39,831 nucleotides of DNA from Pseudomonadota bacterium (GTDB lineage: Bacteria; Pseudomonadota; Gammaproteobacteria; Burkholderiales; Rhodocyclaceae): positions 1 through 39,831 of the forward strand of contig JAGTRX010000073.1 in NCBI GenBank assembly GCA_018262285.1, written 5' to 3'. The notes beneath the pieces are model-generated. The model was not told the origin of the DNA. It saw nothing but the letters and a program-made list of their open reading frames with translations, and searched no databases. Made by a program: the position numbers and the translations under genes. This document shows positions 1 to 8,231 of this stretch, one piece after another; position 1 is the first letter of the stretch, and each line of letters starts with the position of its first letter.

Positions 1-479
1 ATCCAGCACGACAATCCGACAATAATGATCGGCACGACCACGTGCACGAAATCCCATTCCTGCTTCAAGGTGCTATTGCCCATAACGTAGCTGAACGCTG
101 CCGGTCCGGCCAGGAGGGGGATCGCCAGCGGAACGATGGAAGCCTCATGCCCGTTATCACCATCAGCCGGTGGTGCAGATCCCTTGAATGAGGTTTCCTT
201 GCCCATCACCATGGCAATGGCGAGCAGCAGGACAATAATTCCACCACCGATTTGCATCGCCCCGATAGAGATGCCCATAAAACTCAGGAACGATGTTCCC
301 AGAAATGCAGCAACCAGTAGCGCGACGGTGACGCTGAACCCCAGTGCCCTGGCAAACCGGCGCTTTTCATTGGACTCGAAACCATCAACCGCCGAAAGGA
401 AAACCGGAATCATGGTGACAGGACCCACCAAGGCAAAAAGCGTTATTGTCTTCTTTATCGTTAAAACAGCAAGTTGCAT
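1..479 (-). CDS. MarC family integral membrane protein (partial, C-terminus beyond the left edge)
   Basis: Reading the minus strand from 479 gives an uninterrupted hydrophobic protein of about 159 codons that runs off the window. It contains the pattern VGPVTMIPVFLSAV, a charged ERR-like segment (NEKRRFARA), then FMGISIGAMQIGGGIIVLLLAI and VPLAIPLLAGPAAFS. These match the order of conserved segments in MarC/UPF0056 proteins: N-P/G-x-IPVF, FGISIxAxxIAGG, PLAIPLLAGPG. Several transmembrane helices are visible. Function within the family is poorly defined; the historical link to multiple antibiotic resistance was not upheld. An in-frame ATG at 488 is an alternative start. A weak GGA lies about 9 nt upstream of 479. 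The gene is divergent from the HD-domain gene at 649. Confidence 0.75.
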   Translation of the reverse strand, partial: MQLAVLTIKKTITLFALVGPVTMIPVFLSAVDGFESNEKRRFARALGFSVTVALLVAAFLGTSFLSFMGISIGAMQIGGGIIVLLLAIAMVMGKETSFKGSAPPADGDNGHEASIVPLAIPLLAGPAAFSYVMGNSTLKQEWDFVHVVVPIIIVGLSCW

Positions 480-648
480 ATGATTCATTCCGTTTTACAT
501 TAAATTGTATAGATAGTCTTCGAGCGCCAGAGTACGGCAATAAATTGATTTTGCGATTCTTACACAGCACTTCCTGAAATTGCCAGAATCATGAAGACGG
601 GTATAGACTTCCAATTTCCGTTGAGTTGTGCGGCGGGGGAGACAAAAA

Positions 649-1578
649 ATGAATAAAAACAGCACAGTGTTGGGCGTCCTCAACCAGCAGGATCTGGAAG
701 CCGCCGTATTGCCCTTTCTGCTGGCACGTTATGGCAATACCTTCGATGTCGATCTATTTCGCGGTGCTGCAAGCTACATCACACGCTTGTTTAACGGCCA
801 GATACCGGGTTATCTGGCTATCGATCTGCCGTATCACGACCTGAAACACACGTTGGATACGGCACTGGCCACTGCCAGGCTGGTCGATGGTTACGAAGCC
901 TTCTTGCAGGTAGAGGGTCAGCCACCCTTGGGTGCCGAAACTGCCTTGCTGGCCATTATTTGCGCCCTGTTCCACGATGGTGGCTTTGTGCGGCGGGAAT
1001 GCGAACATGCCATCCCCGGTAGCAAGCTGATGCCCGTCCATGTCGAGCGGGGCGAAGCCATGCTGGTCGAATGGCTGCAAAACTCATCTTTGGCCGCTTA
1101 TGTCGATGCGCCACAAGCCATCCGCTATACCGATCACGTCAAACCGATTCAAGCGGTTGAAGAAACGGTTCCGGAAACTTACCGGATTGTCGGGTGCATT
1201 CTCGGCACGGCTGACCTGATGAGCCAGATCGCAGACCGTTTTTACCTGGAACGTTGTCGTGATGCGCTTTTCTGGGAATTCTCCCAGGCCGGTATTGATG
1301 TATTCAAAAGTGCTGACGACCTGCTGCGCCAAACTCCCGGCTTTATCGAGCATGTCAAACAGCAGCGTCTGTGCACCGACTTCCGCTCTGCCCATCGCCA
1401 TTTCGAATCCCATTTTGGCAGAACGCCATGCCCCTACATGGTCTCGATAGACCGTAATATCGGCTATCTCAAACGAATTATCGACAGTCCGCAGCCGGGT
1501 ATGTTGAAGAGAAACATTGCCGAGCGCCTGCGCAGGGTTTGGGAATTCGACTTTTTCTGCACAATGGCTGCAACCTGA
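649..1578 (+). CDS. HD-domain metal-dependent phosphohydrolase family protein
   Basis: A 309-residue soluble protein. Metal-ligand motifs in HD/PDEase order are visible: YHDLKHT (His63, His67), ALFHDGGF (His109-Asp110) and GTADL (Asp189). This spacing is typical of an HD superfamily phosphohydrolase, possibly acting on a nucleotide or cyclic nucleotide, but no substrate can be assigned. The ATG at 649 is chosen because GGGGGAG lies 6-7 nt upstream; an in-frame GTG at 628 would put that purine tract inside the gene. It stands alone on the plus strand and is followed 41 nt later by a YbhB-like gene. No fused GGDEF or response-regulator domain is seen. Confidence 0.75.
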   Translation: MNKNSTVLGVLNQQDLEAAVLPFLLARYGNTFDVDLFRGAASYITRLFNGQIPGYLAIDLPYHDLKHTLDTALATARLVDGYEAFLQVEGQPPLGAETALLAIICALFHDGGFVRRECEHAIPGSKLMPVHVERGEAMLVEWLQNSSLAAYVDAPQAIRYTDHVKPIQAVEETVPETYRIVGCILGTADLMSQIADRFYLERCRDALFWEFSQAGIDVFKSADDLLRQTPGFIEHVKQQRLCTDFRSAHRHFESHFGRTPCPYMVSIDRNIGYLKRIIDSPQPGMLKRNIAERLRRVWEFDFFCTMAAT

Positions 1579-1619
1579 AAGAGAATCCTGGCGGCAAACA
1601 CTCAGGCCGGAGAAAAAAC

Positions 1620-2090
1620 ATGTCCATGACGATCACATCAAGGGCGTTTGCTCACAATGAGCCGATGCCAAAGCTATATACCTGTGAGGGCAGTGACATC
1701 TCGCCGCCACTGGCCTGGAGCGGCGTCCCGGCAAATACTAAAAGCCTGGTTCTGATTGTCGACGATCCCGATGCGCCTGATCCGGCGGCACCAGAAATGA
1801 CCTGGGTACATTGGCTGCTCTACAACCTGCCGGCCAGCAGTACCGGCTTGCCTGAAGCCGTCAAATCATTGCCTGTCGGTACGCTGGAAGGCATCAACGA
1901 CGGGCAATGCACTGGTTATGGCGGGCCTTGTCCGCCAATTGGTCGGCATCGCTATTTTCACAAACTTTACGCCCTTGATGTCGTTTTGCCCGATCTGAAA
2001 ATCCCGACCAAGAGTGCTCTCGAACTTGCCATGCAGGGGCATGTTGTCGCTGAGGCCCAATTGATCGGCACCTATCAAAAAGGGCGCTGA
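1620..2090 (+). CDS. YbhB/YbcL family (PEBP-like) protein
   Basis: A 156-residue protein matching the bacterial phosphatidylethanolamine-binding-like (Raf kinase inhibitor-like) family. Visible hallmarks are the SPPLAWSGVP segment, the ligand-pocket motif DDPDAPDP, WVHWLLYNLP and the second pocket motif YGGPCPPIGRHRYFHKLYALD. Length is normal for the family. No signal peptide, so cytoplasmic. GGAG lies 8-9 nt before the ATG at 1620. The biochemical role of bacterial members is not established. It follows the HD gene in the same direction with a 41-nt gap, and converges with the response-regulator gene on the other strand. Confidence 0.9.
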   Translation: MSMTITSRAFAHNEPMPKLYTCEGSDISPPLAWSGVPANTKSLVLIVDDPDAPDPAAPEMTWVHWLLYNLPASSTGLPEAVKSLPVGTLEGINDGQCTGYGGPCPPIGRHRYFHKLYALDVVLPDLKIPTKSALELAMQGHVVAEAQLIGTYQKGR

Positions 2091-2100
2091 ACCAGAACGA

Positions 2101-2535
2101 CTAGTTGCCGTTCGTCTTTTCCGCTCGGTCTTTCAGGGCATTGCGGACTGCCGTCATCGTTTTCAGCACCTTGTCCGCATTGAAGGGTTTGACGATAAAG
2201 CCGGCAGCACCGTTCTGAACCGATTCCTGTACATTTTCGGCGCTGGCATTGCCGGTAATCATGACCACAGCCGTTCCCGGAAATTCCTTGCGGATTTCGC
2301 GCAGGGCGTCGATGCCGGTCATGACGGGCATCATGACGTCCATGCAGACAATCTGCGGCTCCAGGCGCCTGACCAGTTCGACACCGAGTTCCCCGTTGCG
2401 CGCTTCGCCCACCACTTCAAATTCCTTTTCGGCGCGCAGCATCCCTCGCAGAAGGGCGCGCATGATGTCGTTATCGTCGACAATGACAACCTTGGTTTTT
2501 TTGATTTCGATTCTTTGAACCGTCGGGGGAGGCAT
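2101..2535 (-). CDS. Single-domain response regulator (CheY-like receiver)
   Basis: A 144-residue stand-alone receiver domain with a short charged N-terminal extension. The acidic pocket Asp20/Asp21 (VIVDDND), phospho-acceptor Asp66 (CMDVMMP), Thr94 (MITG) and Lys116 (VKPF) are all present, so it should be phosphorylatable. No output domain follows, so it probably acts by protein-protein contact, as in chemotaxis or phosphorelay proteins. No histidine kinase is in the window. It is transcribed toward the YbhB-like gene, with only 10 nt between the two stop codons. The start could also be a few codons downstream. Confidence 0.9.
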   Translation of the reverse strand: MPPPTVQRIEIKKTKVVIVDDNDIMRALLRGMLRAEKEFEVVGEARNGELGVELVRRLEPQIVCMDVMMPVMTGIDALREIRKEFPGTAVVMITGNASAENVQESVQNGAAGFIVKPFNADKVLKTMTAVRNALKDRAEKTNGN

Positions 2536-2582
2536 CAGACTTCTCCAGTTTCCAGTGTGGTTGATTCGGCCGCTAAAACAGC

Positions 2583-3008
2583 TCAGGTACAGTAAACATC
2601 AAGAAGAAAAAGGGACGAAAGGCCAATGCTGACGGCAGCAACGCCCCAGCCAGCAGCACCCTTCAGGGCTTGCTTGGCGCCATATTCCAGTTGTTGCCTT
2701 TTGCAGTCGATAAAGTTGAAAAATTCGCCCAGCGAGGCCAGCGCACAAAGCACAAAGAGGAGGCCGCTGAAAAAGAGGAATGCGATGAGTTTTTCACCCA
2801 GCTCACGACAAACGGCTGCGCCCGGGTGAGAAGCGCGCAGGAGTGTATCGGAACGTAACGCCATGCGAACAACCAGGAAAGCAATCAAGCCAAACGCAAT
2901 GACCATGCCAATGACCACCCAGGTCTCGGGTTTGCGAAGTTCGACCAGCATGTGCCGGAAATCATCGCGTATCCAGCCAAAATTGCGCTTTAACCAGGAT
3001 TGCTTCAT
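2583..3008 (-). CDS. Small inner-membrane protein of unknown function
   Basis: 141 residues, not recognised as a named family. It has a basic, Trp/Arg-rich N-terminus (about residues 1-28), then three hydrophobic segments: about 31-50 (VVIGMVIAFGLIAFLVV), 73-93 (KLIAFLFFSGLLFVLCALA) and 119-137 (WGVAAVSIGLSSLFLLDVY). This predicts three membrane helices. It lies 47 nt upstream of the response-regulator gene in the same orientation, so co-transcription is possible. The efp terminator lies between it and efp, so it needs its own promoter. Confidence 0.65.
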   Translation of the reverse strand: MKQSWLKRNFGWIRDDFRHMLVELRKPETWVVIGMVIAFGLIAFLVVRMALRSDTLLRASHPGAAVCRELGEKLIAFLFFSGLLFVLCALASLGEFFNFIDCKRQQLEYGAKQALKGAAGWGVAAVSIGLSSLFLLDVYCT

Positions 3009-3085
3009 GTCTTGTAATTCCGTCTGGCTCTCTGCCTGCGGCAGTTTCGCTGAAGATCATTATGGCATGGGCGCTCTTGGCCGCA

Positions 3086-3109
3086 AAACAAAAGGCAGCC
3101 TTGGCTGCC
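3086..3109 (-). terminator. Rho-independent terminator of efp
   Basis: On the minus strand GGCAGCC-AA-GGCTGCC forms a perfect 7-bp stem followed by TTTTGTTTT. It sits 29 nt past the efp stop codon, so it should end the earP-efp transcript. Confidence 0.8.
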
Positions 3110-3137
3110 CCTTGTGTTGCCTATATTGATCAAATGC

Positions 3138-3698
3138 TTACTTGACGCGGTTTCGGTATTCGTCAGTGCGGGTGTCGATTTCAATCTTGTCACCAATTTC
3201 GACAAAAGCCGGAACTGGCAGCTCAAAACCGGAAGGCTTGATCCGTGCCGGTTTCATGACCTTGCCGGAAGTGTCACCCTTGACCGCCGGTTCGGTGTAT
3301 TCGACTTCGCGCACCACGGAATTGGGCAGTTCGACGGAAATGGGTTTGCCATCGTAAAACACGACTTCGGCCGCCATACCGTCATCAAGATATTTGAGCG
3401 CGTCGGTCATGTTTTCCGCTTCGATCTCGAACTGGTGATATTCCTCATCCATGAAGACGTACATGGGGTCGGAAAAATAGGAGTAGGTACATTCCTTGCG
3501 TTCGAGCACGACCACTTCGAACTTGTCGTCCGCCTTATAAACCGACTCGGAAGGTGATCCGGTCAGAAGGTTCTTCATCTTCATTTTGACGACGGCAGAA
3601 TTGCGGCCGGACTTGTTGTATTCAGCCTTTAGCACGACCAGCGGGTCGCTGCCAACCATGATCACGTTGCCGACGCGGATTTCCTGTGCGGTTTTCAT
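3138..3698 (-). CDS. efp: Elongation factor P
   Basis: 186 residues, normal length, with the three-domain EF-P layout: KOW-like N-terminal domain, central OB domain, C-terminal OB domain ending in [21 protein letters not shown] relieves ribosome stalling at polyproline stretches. The modified loop reads YNKSGRNSA with Arg at position 32 rather than Lys. By established knowledge this marks the EF-P type that is rhamnosylated on Arg32 by EarP, and earP is directly upstream. The ATG at 3698 ([11 protein letters not shown]) is the family start; the open frame upstream is not conserved EF-P sequence. Confidence 0.97.
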   Translation of the reverse strand: MKTAQEIRVGNVIMVGSDPLVVLKAEYNKSGRNSAVVKMKMKNLLTGSPSESVYKADDKFEVVVLERKECTYSYFSDPMYVFMDEEYHQFEIEAENMTDALKYLDDGMAAEVVFYDGKPISVELPNSVVREVEYTEPAVKGDTSGKVMKPARIKPSGFELPVPAFVEIGDKIEIDTRTDEYRNRVK

Positions 3699-3741
3699 CT
3701 GGGTTCCTGGAACGAAAGTTCTTAAAAAATAAAGCCCGCGA

Positions 3742-4824
3742 TTATAACTTGCCACGACAAAAGTTGACGAGATTCTTGGTCAGTTCATTTTGGGCAAGCT
3801 GATTCGCCCAATTTTTGCCATACCTTACGAGGGTAGGGCGGACGGCTGAAAAATCAGCCCAGTGTTGCACCATTTGTTCTGAACCCTGATTCCAGGCCAG
3901 GAAAAAGTTGCGCACTGCCTTGCTTTCCGGTTCTGCAAGCGCTTCGGTGTAGCGTTGGAGAAATGCGCCGAGCTTGATGTGATGTGCCTCGTCGTCCTGC
4001 CGATAAATCTGCCAGACAAAAGGCACGGCAGCCCACTGGGCGCGAACGAAGGAATCTTCGCCACGAACAAAATTGAGGTCGCAACTCCAGAGCAGGCGAT
4101 CGTAATCGGCTTGCGTCAGAAAAGGGATGGGTTCGATCAGCAGATGGCCAAGTTGCCACGGGCCACTTCCACCTAGATGGTTTGTGACTGCAGCTAGCGG
4201 CTGGCCGGGCGCAACCCGGCAGCGCATGGGTTGGCCTGTTTTAATCCAGGCATCGAGCAGCGCACTGACCGGGGCGGTGTCGTAGCAAAAAAGACTGACC
4301 TCCAGCCGCTCGCTGGCGGGCAGGGTAGTATGAAAGGCGTCGCGTTGCTCGAAAAGACCTTTTTCCAGGAGCAGGCCGCCAGTGCTTTTGGTAAAGCCGG
4401 GGAAAAAGAAAGTTTTCTTGAGCGGCAGGGTTGGATGCGGCGAAGCCAGAGCATGGCAACCTTCAACCCAGGATTCGGCACTCAGATATTCGAGATTGAC
4501 CCAAACCGGTGGAGAACTGCCGCGACTCATCGCCTGCAGGTAAACAGTGGGCAGTTCGCAGGCAAAGGCTTCGATGACGACATCGGCAGGTGCCGTTTCC
4601 GGAAAACAGTCCGGCCAGCGACAGATTTGAACACCAGCAGCGTTTTGTTGATCCAGTGTCGGGTCTATGCTTGGGCAAAGCAGGTTGAGGCTGGCGAGAC
4701 CATCAACCCAAAGGCGCACGGCCAAGCCATGCTCGGCCGCCAGTTGGCGAGCCAGCCGCCAGCAAACGCCGATGTCGCCGAAATTGTCGACAACGCTGCA
4801 GAAAATGTCCCAGTGATTGCGCAT
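3742..4824 (-). CDS. earP: EF-P arginine rhamnosyltransferase EarP
   Basis: 360 residues. The N-terminus [20 protein letters not shown] is the hallmark of EarP (formerly DUF2331), which transfers rhamnose from dTDP-L-rhamnose to Arg32 of EF-P. The catalytic Asp region (DNFGDIG) is present, as is the C-terminal nucleotide-sugar binding region ([20 protein letters not shown]). Start at 4824 gives the family N-terminus; a long open frame to 5202 is an antisense shadow of the UDG gene. It is followed 43 nt later by efp, consistent with one operon, and is divergent from the UDG gene (25 nt apart), so promoters must overlap the start regions. Confidence 0.95.
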   Translation of the reverse strand: MRNHWDIFCSVVDNFGDIGVCWRLARQLAAEHGLAVRLWVDGLASLNLLCPSIDPTLDQQNAAGVQICRWPDCFPETAPADVVIEAFACELPTVYLQAMSRGSSPPVWVNLEYLSAESWVEGCHALASPHPTLPLKKTFFFPGFTKSTGGLLLEKGLFEQRDAFHTTLPASERLEVSLFCYDTAPVSALLDAWIKTGQPMRCRVAPGQPLAAVTNHLGGSGPWQLGHLLIEPIPFLTQADYDRLLWSCDLNFVRGEDSFVRAQWAAVPFVWQIYRQDDEAHHIKLGAFLQRYTEALAEPESKAVRNFFLAWNQGSEQMVQHWADFSAVRPTLVRYGKNWANQLAQNELTKNLVNFCRGKL

Positions 4825-4849
4825 GGGACAGCATGGTAACATCCGCTTT

Positions 4850-5500
4850 ATGCCGAGATTCACTTCACCGACCGATTGCATCGACTGTCCGCGCCTGGCC
4901 GAACATCTGGCCGATATCCGCCGCCGCGAACCGGGTTGGCACGCCTTGCCTGTGCCTTCTTTTGGCGATCTCGACGCCCGCCTGCTGGTCGTCGGCCTGG
5001 CACCTGGTGAAAAGGGCGCCAATCGTACCGGCCGCCCTTTTACCGGCGATGTTGCCGGTGTTTTACTGTATCCGGCCTTGCACCGTTTTGGTTTTGCCAG
5101 CGTTGCTGAGCCGCTGGCGGAATCGGGCTGGAAAAACCCGGACATGCACTTGGCCGATTGCCGCATCACCAATGCCGTGCGTTGCCTGCCGCCTGCCAAC
5201 AAACCGACAATCCTGGAGATCCGTCAGTGCAACTGGCATCTCAAAACTGAACTGGCGGCCATGCCTAATTTGCGCGCTATTCTCGCGCTCGGTGCCATTG
5301 CCCACCAGGCTGTGCTTTGGGCTTACGGCCTCAAGCTGAGTGAGTATCCCTTTGCCCACAACATCCGGCACGACCTGCCCAATGGCCTGACGCTTTTTTC
5401 AAGTTATCACTGCAGCGGTTACAACTGGCGTACCGGCCGCCTGACCGTGGAGCGATTCGAAGCGGTCTTTGCCGACATTCGCCAATTTTTGGGCGGATGA
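4850..5500 (+). CDS. Uracil-DNA glycosylase, family 4/5 (UDGb-like)
   Basis: 216 residues. Motif A is GLAPGEKGANRTGRPFTGD, the family-5 (UDGb) form, and the C-terminal motif SSYHCSGYNWRTGRLT corresponds to the SYHPSxQNTNTGRLT loop. Early cysteines (CIDCPRL) and later ones (CRITNAVRC) fit a 4Fe-4S cluster. It excises uracil or deaminated bases in base-excision repair. The usual family Gln in SYH-S-Q-N is replaced by Gly here, which may affect specificity. Its stop overlaps the uvrC start (ATGA), so two repair genes are translationally coupled. Confidence 0.85.
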   Translation: MPRFTSPTDCIDCPRLAEHLADIRRREPGWHALPVPSFGDLDARLLVVGLAPGEKGANRTGRPFTGDVAGVLLYPALHRFGFASVAEPLAESGWKNPDMHLADCRITNAVRCLPPANKPTILEIRQCNWHLKTELAAMPNLRAILALGAIAHQAVLWAYGLKLSEYPFAHNIRHDLPNGLTLFSSYHCSGYNWRTGRLTVERFEAVFADIRQFLGG

Positions 5501-7326
5501 GCGCTGATAAAACGGGCTTTGACGCCAAGGCCTTTCTGGCAAGCCTGACAGAACTGCCGGGCGTGTATCGCATGCTCGGCAGCGACGGCGCTGTTCTCTA
5601 TGTCGGCAAGGCCAAGAACCTGAAAAAACGGGTTTCTTCCTATTTCCGCGACAATCTGCCCAGTCCGCGTATTGCCCACATGGTCAGCCAGATTGCGGCC
5701 ATTGAAACCACCGCGACGCGCACCGAGGCCGAAGCCCTGCTGCTCGAAAACAACCTGATCAAGTCACTGGCACCGCGCTACAACATTTTGTTTCGTGACG
5801 ACAAGTCCTATCCTTATATTGTTCTGACGCGCAATCCCTTCCCTCGCCTCGGCTTTTTTCGCGGCAATCCGGATCGCAAGGCCGATTATTTTGGGCCTTA
5901 CCCTTCCGGCCTGGCGGTGCGCGACAGCATCCAGTTGCTGCAAAAGATGTTTCGTCTGCGTACCTGCGAAGAATCGGTCTTTGCCAACCGCTCACGACCC
6001 TGTCTGCTCTACCAGATCCGGCGCTGCAGCGGCCCCTGTGTTGGCTTGATCGGCAAGGAGGCCTACGCCGACGATGTTCAGTTTGCCGCACTTTTTCTGC
6101 TAGGCAAACATCAGGAGGCCATCCGACGGCTGGCCAAAGCCATGGAAGCGGCCTCGGCGCGCCTCGCCTTCGAGCAGGCGGCGACCTATCGCGACCAGAT
6201 CCAGTCCTTGCGCCAGATTCAGGAAAAACAATTTGTCTCCAGCAACAAGAACGAGGATGTCGATATTGTCGTTGCCATCCGCGAGGTTGGGATGCTCTGC
6301 GTCAATCTGGCCATGGTGCGCGGCGGGCGGCATCTTGGCGATCATCCCTTGTTTCCGGTCAATGCCGGTGATTCCAGCCCGCCGGAAGCCATCGCGGCAT
6401 TTCTTGGCCAACATTATGGCGCGCATCCTGCGCCGGCCAAGGTGCTGGCCGATCCCATGCCAGCGGAAGATGGCGAGGAAAAGCTGGCCAGCCTGCTGGC
6501 GGAATTGACGGGTCGTCCCTTGCCCGTGCAAGCGCCGCGCACGGAAACTCAGCGCGCCTGGGTCGAAATGGCGATTCAAAATGCGCGTCTGGCCATCATC
6601 AGCCGCAAACAGGCTTCGGCCATGCAGGAACAGCGTTTGGTGGCCTTGCAAGAAGCTCTGGCCTTGCCGGAACCCGCCAGCCGTATTGAATGTTTTGACA
6701 TCAGCCATACCCAAGGCGAAGCTGCCGTTGCCTCCTGCGTGGTTTATCAGGGCGATGGCATGCGCAAGTCGGATTATCGGCGCTTCAATATCCGCGACAT
6801 TCGGCCGGGCGACGACTACGCTGCCATGCGCCAGGCCGTATCCCGGCGCTACGAGGGGCTGGCCAAAGGGGAGGAGGGCAGGACACCCCAAATCGTGCTG
6901 ATCGACGGCGGCAAAGGGCAGGTCGGTGCTGCGAGTTCAGCCCTGGCAGACCTTGGTTTGAGTGATTTGCTGGTGCTCGGTGTGAGTAAGGGCGAAGAAA
7001 GAAAACCCGGACTGGAAACTTTGATTTTTGCCGACGGCCGAGAACCGCTACAATTACCCCCTGAACACCCGGCGCTGCATCTGATTCAGGAAATCCGCGA
7101 CGAAGCTCACCGTTTTGCCCTGGCTGGCCATCGAGGCCAGCGCGGCAAAACCCGCAAGTCTTCCAAGCTGGAGAATATTCCCGGAATCGGGCCAGCCAGA
7201 CGCAAGACACTGGTGGCACAATTCGGCGGATTGCCGGGTGTGCTGGCTGCCAGTATCGAGCAATTGGCGGCCGCACCGGGAATCAGCCGAGAACTAGCCG
7301 AACAAATTTATATTGCCTTGCACTGA
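5497..7326 (+). CDS. uvrC: UvrABC excinuclease subunit C
   Basis: 609 residues, normal length. Domains in order: GIY-YIG nuclease (PGVYRMLGS...LYVGKAKNLKKR, about 19-46) for the 3' incision, Cys-rich region (about 157-180), UVR motif (ARLAFEQAATYRDQIQSL, about 217-234), RNase H-like endonuclease domain (FDISHTQGEAAVASCVV, about 399-415, Asp400) for the 5' incision, and a C-terminal tandem helix-hairpin-helix (NIPGIGPARRKTLVAQFG). It starts within the UDG stop codon and ends overlapping pgsA by one base (TGATG), so UDG-uvrC-pgsA form an operon. Confidence 0.97.
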   Translation: MSADKTGFDAKAFLASLTELPGVYRMLGSDGAVLYVGKAKNLKKRVSSYFRDNLPSPRIAHMVSQIAAIETTATRTEAEALLLENNLIKSLAPRYNILFRDDKSYPYIVLTRNPFPRLGFFRGNPDRKADYFGPYPSGLAVRDSIQLLQKMFRLRTCEESVFANRSRPCLLYQIRRCSGPCVGLIGKEAYADDVQFAALFLLGKHQEAIRRLAKAMEAASARLAFEQAATYRDQIQSLRQIQEKQFVSSNKNEDVDIVVAIREVGMLCVNLAMVRGGRHLGDHPLFPVNAGDSSPPEAIAAFLGQHYGAHPAPAKVLADPMPAEDGEEKLASLLAELTGRPLPVQAPRTETQRAWVEMAIQNARLAIISRKQASAMQEQRLVALQEALALPEPASRIECFDISHTQGEAAVASCVVYQGDGMRKSDYRRFNIRDIRPGDDYAAMRQAVSRRYEGLAKGEEGRTPQIVLIDGGKGQVGAASSALADLGLSDLLVLGVSKGEERKPGLETLIFADGREPLQLPPEHPALHLIQEIRDEAHRFALAGHRGQRGKTRKSSKLENIPGIGPARRKTLVAQFGGLPGVLAASIEQLAAAPGISRELAEQIYIALH

Positions 7327-7907
7327 TGCCTTTTAATCTGCCCATCCTGCTGACCTGGTTACGCATTCTGGCCATACCGTTCATGGTCGGAATTTTTTAC
7401 CTGCCGACTGACTGGCTGACCCTGCAGGAGAGAAATATCGCCGCAACGGTTGTTTTCGTTGCCGCCGCACTCACCGACTGGGCTGACGGCTATCTGGCGC
7501 GCAAGCTCAATCAAACCTCGGCTTTCGGTGCTTTCCTCGACCCAGTCGCAGACAAATTGATGGTGGCGACAGCACTGATCATGCTGGTGCAACTCGGCCG
7601 GACTGATGCCATCGTAGCAACGATCATCATTGGCCGTGAAATTGCCATTTCCGCCCTGCGCGAGTGGATGGCCAAGCTCGGTGCTTCAAAAAGTGTGGCG
7701 GTTTCAATGTTGGGCAAAATCAAAACCATTTCACAAATGACCGCTCTCCCGTTGCTGCTGTTTCATTCGCCGCTCTTCGGGCTCAACACGCATCTTCTGG
7801 GAAACTGGCTTATTTGGGCGGCGGCAGTCCTGACGCTGTGGTCTATGGTTTACTATTTACGCATGGCCTGGCCGGAGATCAGCCGGCGGGGCGGGGCTTC
7901 AGGTTGA
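7326..7907 (+). CDS. pgsA: CDP-diacylglycerol-glycerol-3-phosphate 3-phosphatidyltransferase
   Basis: 193 residues, an integral membrane CDP-alcohol phosphatidyltransferase that makes phosphatidylglycerophosphate, the first committed step to phosphatidylglycerol and cardiolipin. The catalytic motif D-W-A-DG-x2-AR-x8-G-x3-D-x3-D is visible as TDWADGYLARK...GAFLDPVADK (about residues 41-67). Multiple transmembrane helices. Its ATG overlaps the uvrC stop by one base; the uvrC-pgsA pairing is common in proteobacteria. tRNA genes follow 40 nt downstream. Confidence 0.96.
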   Translation: MPFNLPILLTWLRILAIPFMVGIFYLPTDWLTLQERNIAATVVFVAAALTDWADGYLARKLNQTSAFGAFLDPVADKLMVATALIMLVQLGRTDAIVATIIIGREIAISALREWMAKLGASKSVAVSMLGKIKTISQMTALPLLLFHSPLFGLNTHLLGNWLIWAAAVLTLWSMVYYLRMAWPEISRRGGASG

Positions 7908-7946
7908 CTTTCTGATACCAAGACCTATAATTCGCCCTCGCTCGAT

Positions 7947-8022
7947 GCGGCAGTAGCTCAGTTGGTAGAGCGCAACCTTGCCAAGGTTGAGGTCGAGAGT
8001 TCGAGACTCTTCTGCCGCTCCA
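7947..8022 (+). tRNA. glyT: tRNA-Gly (anticodon GCC)
   Basis: Complete cloverleaf: acceptor GCGGCAG/CTGCCGC, D-arm GCTC...GAGC, anticodon stem CAACC/GGTTG with loop TTGCCAA (anticodon GCC), T-arm GAGAG-TTCGAGA-CTCTT, discriminator T and encoded CCA. Follows pgsA. Confidence 0.96.
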
Positions 8023-8039
8023 GAATTTTTGTTAGTTTA

Positions 8040-8069
8040 GGGAAAGTAGATTCAGCGCTTTCCCTTTTT
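8040..8069 (+). terminator. Possible hairpin terminator between the two tRNA genes
   Basis: GGGAAAG...CTTTCCC (7-bp stem, 11-nt loop) followed by five T residues. It lies between tRNA-Gly and tRNA-Cys. It may instead be a processing hairpin if the two tRNAs share a transcript. Confidence 0.5.
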
Positions 8070-8090
8070 GATTGTTGGGTTTGTAAGCAA

Positions 8091-8164
8091 GGCGCGATAG
8101 CAAAGCGGTTATGCACCGGATTGCAAATCCGTGTAGGTCGGTTCGACTCCGGCTCGCGCCTCCA
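8091..8164 (+). tRNA. cysT: tRNA-Cys (anticodon GCA)
   Basis: Acceptor GGCGCGA/TCGCGCC, anticodon stem CGGAT/ATCCG with loop TGCAA around anticodon GCA, T-arm with GGTTCGACTCC and encoded TCCA end. It is the last host feature before the integrase, so its 3' half is the probable phage attachment site. Confidence 0.95.
8125..8164. other. Putative attL: 3' end of tRNA-Cys
   Basis: The tyrosine integrase gene begins 67 bp beyond this tRNA and is transcribed toward it, the usual geometry for a phage integrated in a tRNA 3' end that restores the tRNA sequence. The matching attR would lie right of the window and cannot be seen, so the core length is unknown. The boundary given is the anticodon-to-CCA half and is an inference. 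Confidence 0.55.
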
Positions 8165-8190
8165 GTATTTACGCGGCTTTCGAGGCTGCT

Positions 8191-8226
8191 AAAAAATTCC
8201 CTGCAGTTCGCTGTGGGGATTTTTTT
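8191..8226. terminator. Bidirectional terminator between tRNA-Cys and integrase
   Basis: TCCCTGCAG-TTCG-CTGTGGGGA forms a 9-bp stem with two G-T pairs and a UUCG-type loop. It is preceded by AAAAAA and followed by TTTTTT, so it should terminate both the tRNA transcript and the incoming early prophage transcript. Confidence 0.8.
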
Positions 8227-8231
8227 GACCA

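Noticed and set aside
136-483. 115-codon plus-strand frame at the left edge
   Set aside because: The minus strand gives a clear MarC-family membrane protein over the same bases.
6100-6891. 263-codon minus-strand frame inside uvrC
   Set aside because: Shadow of the conserved uvrC gene.
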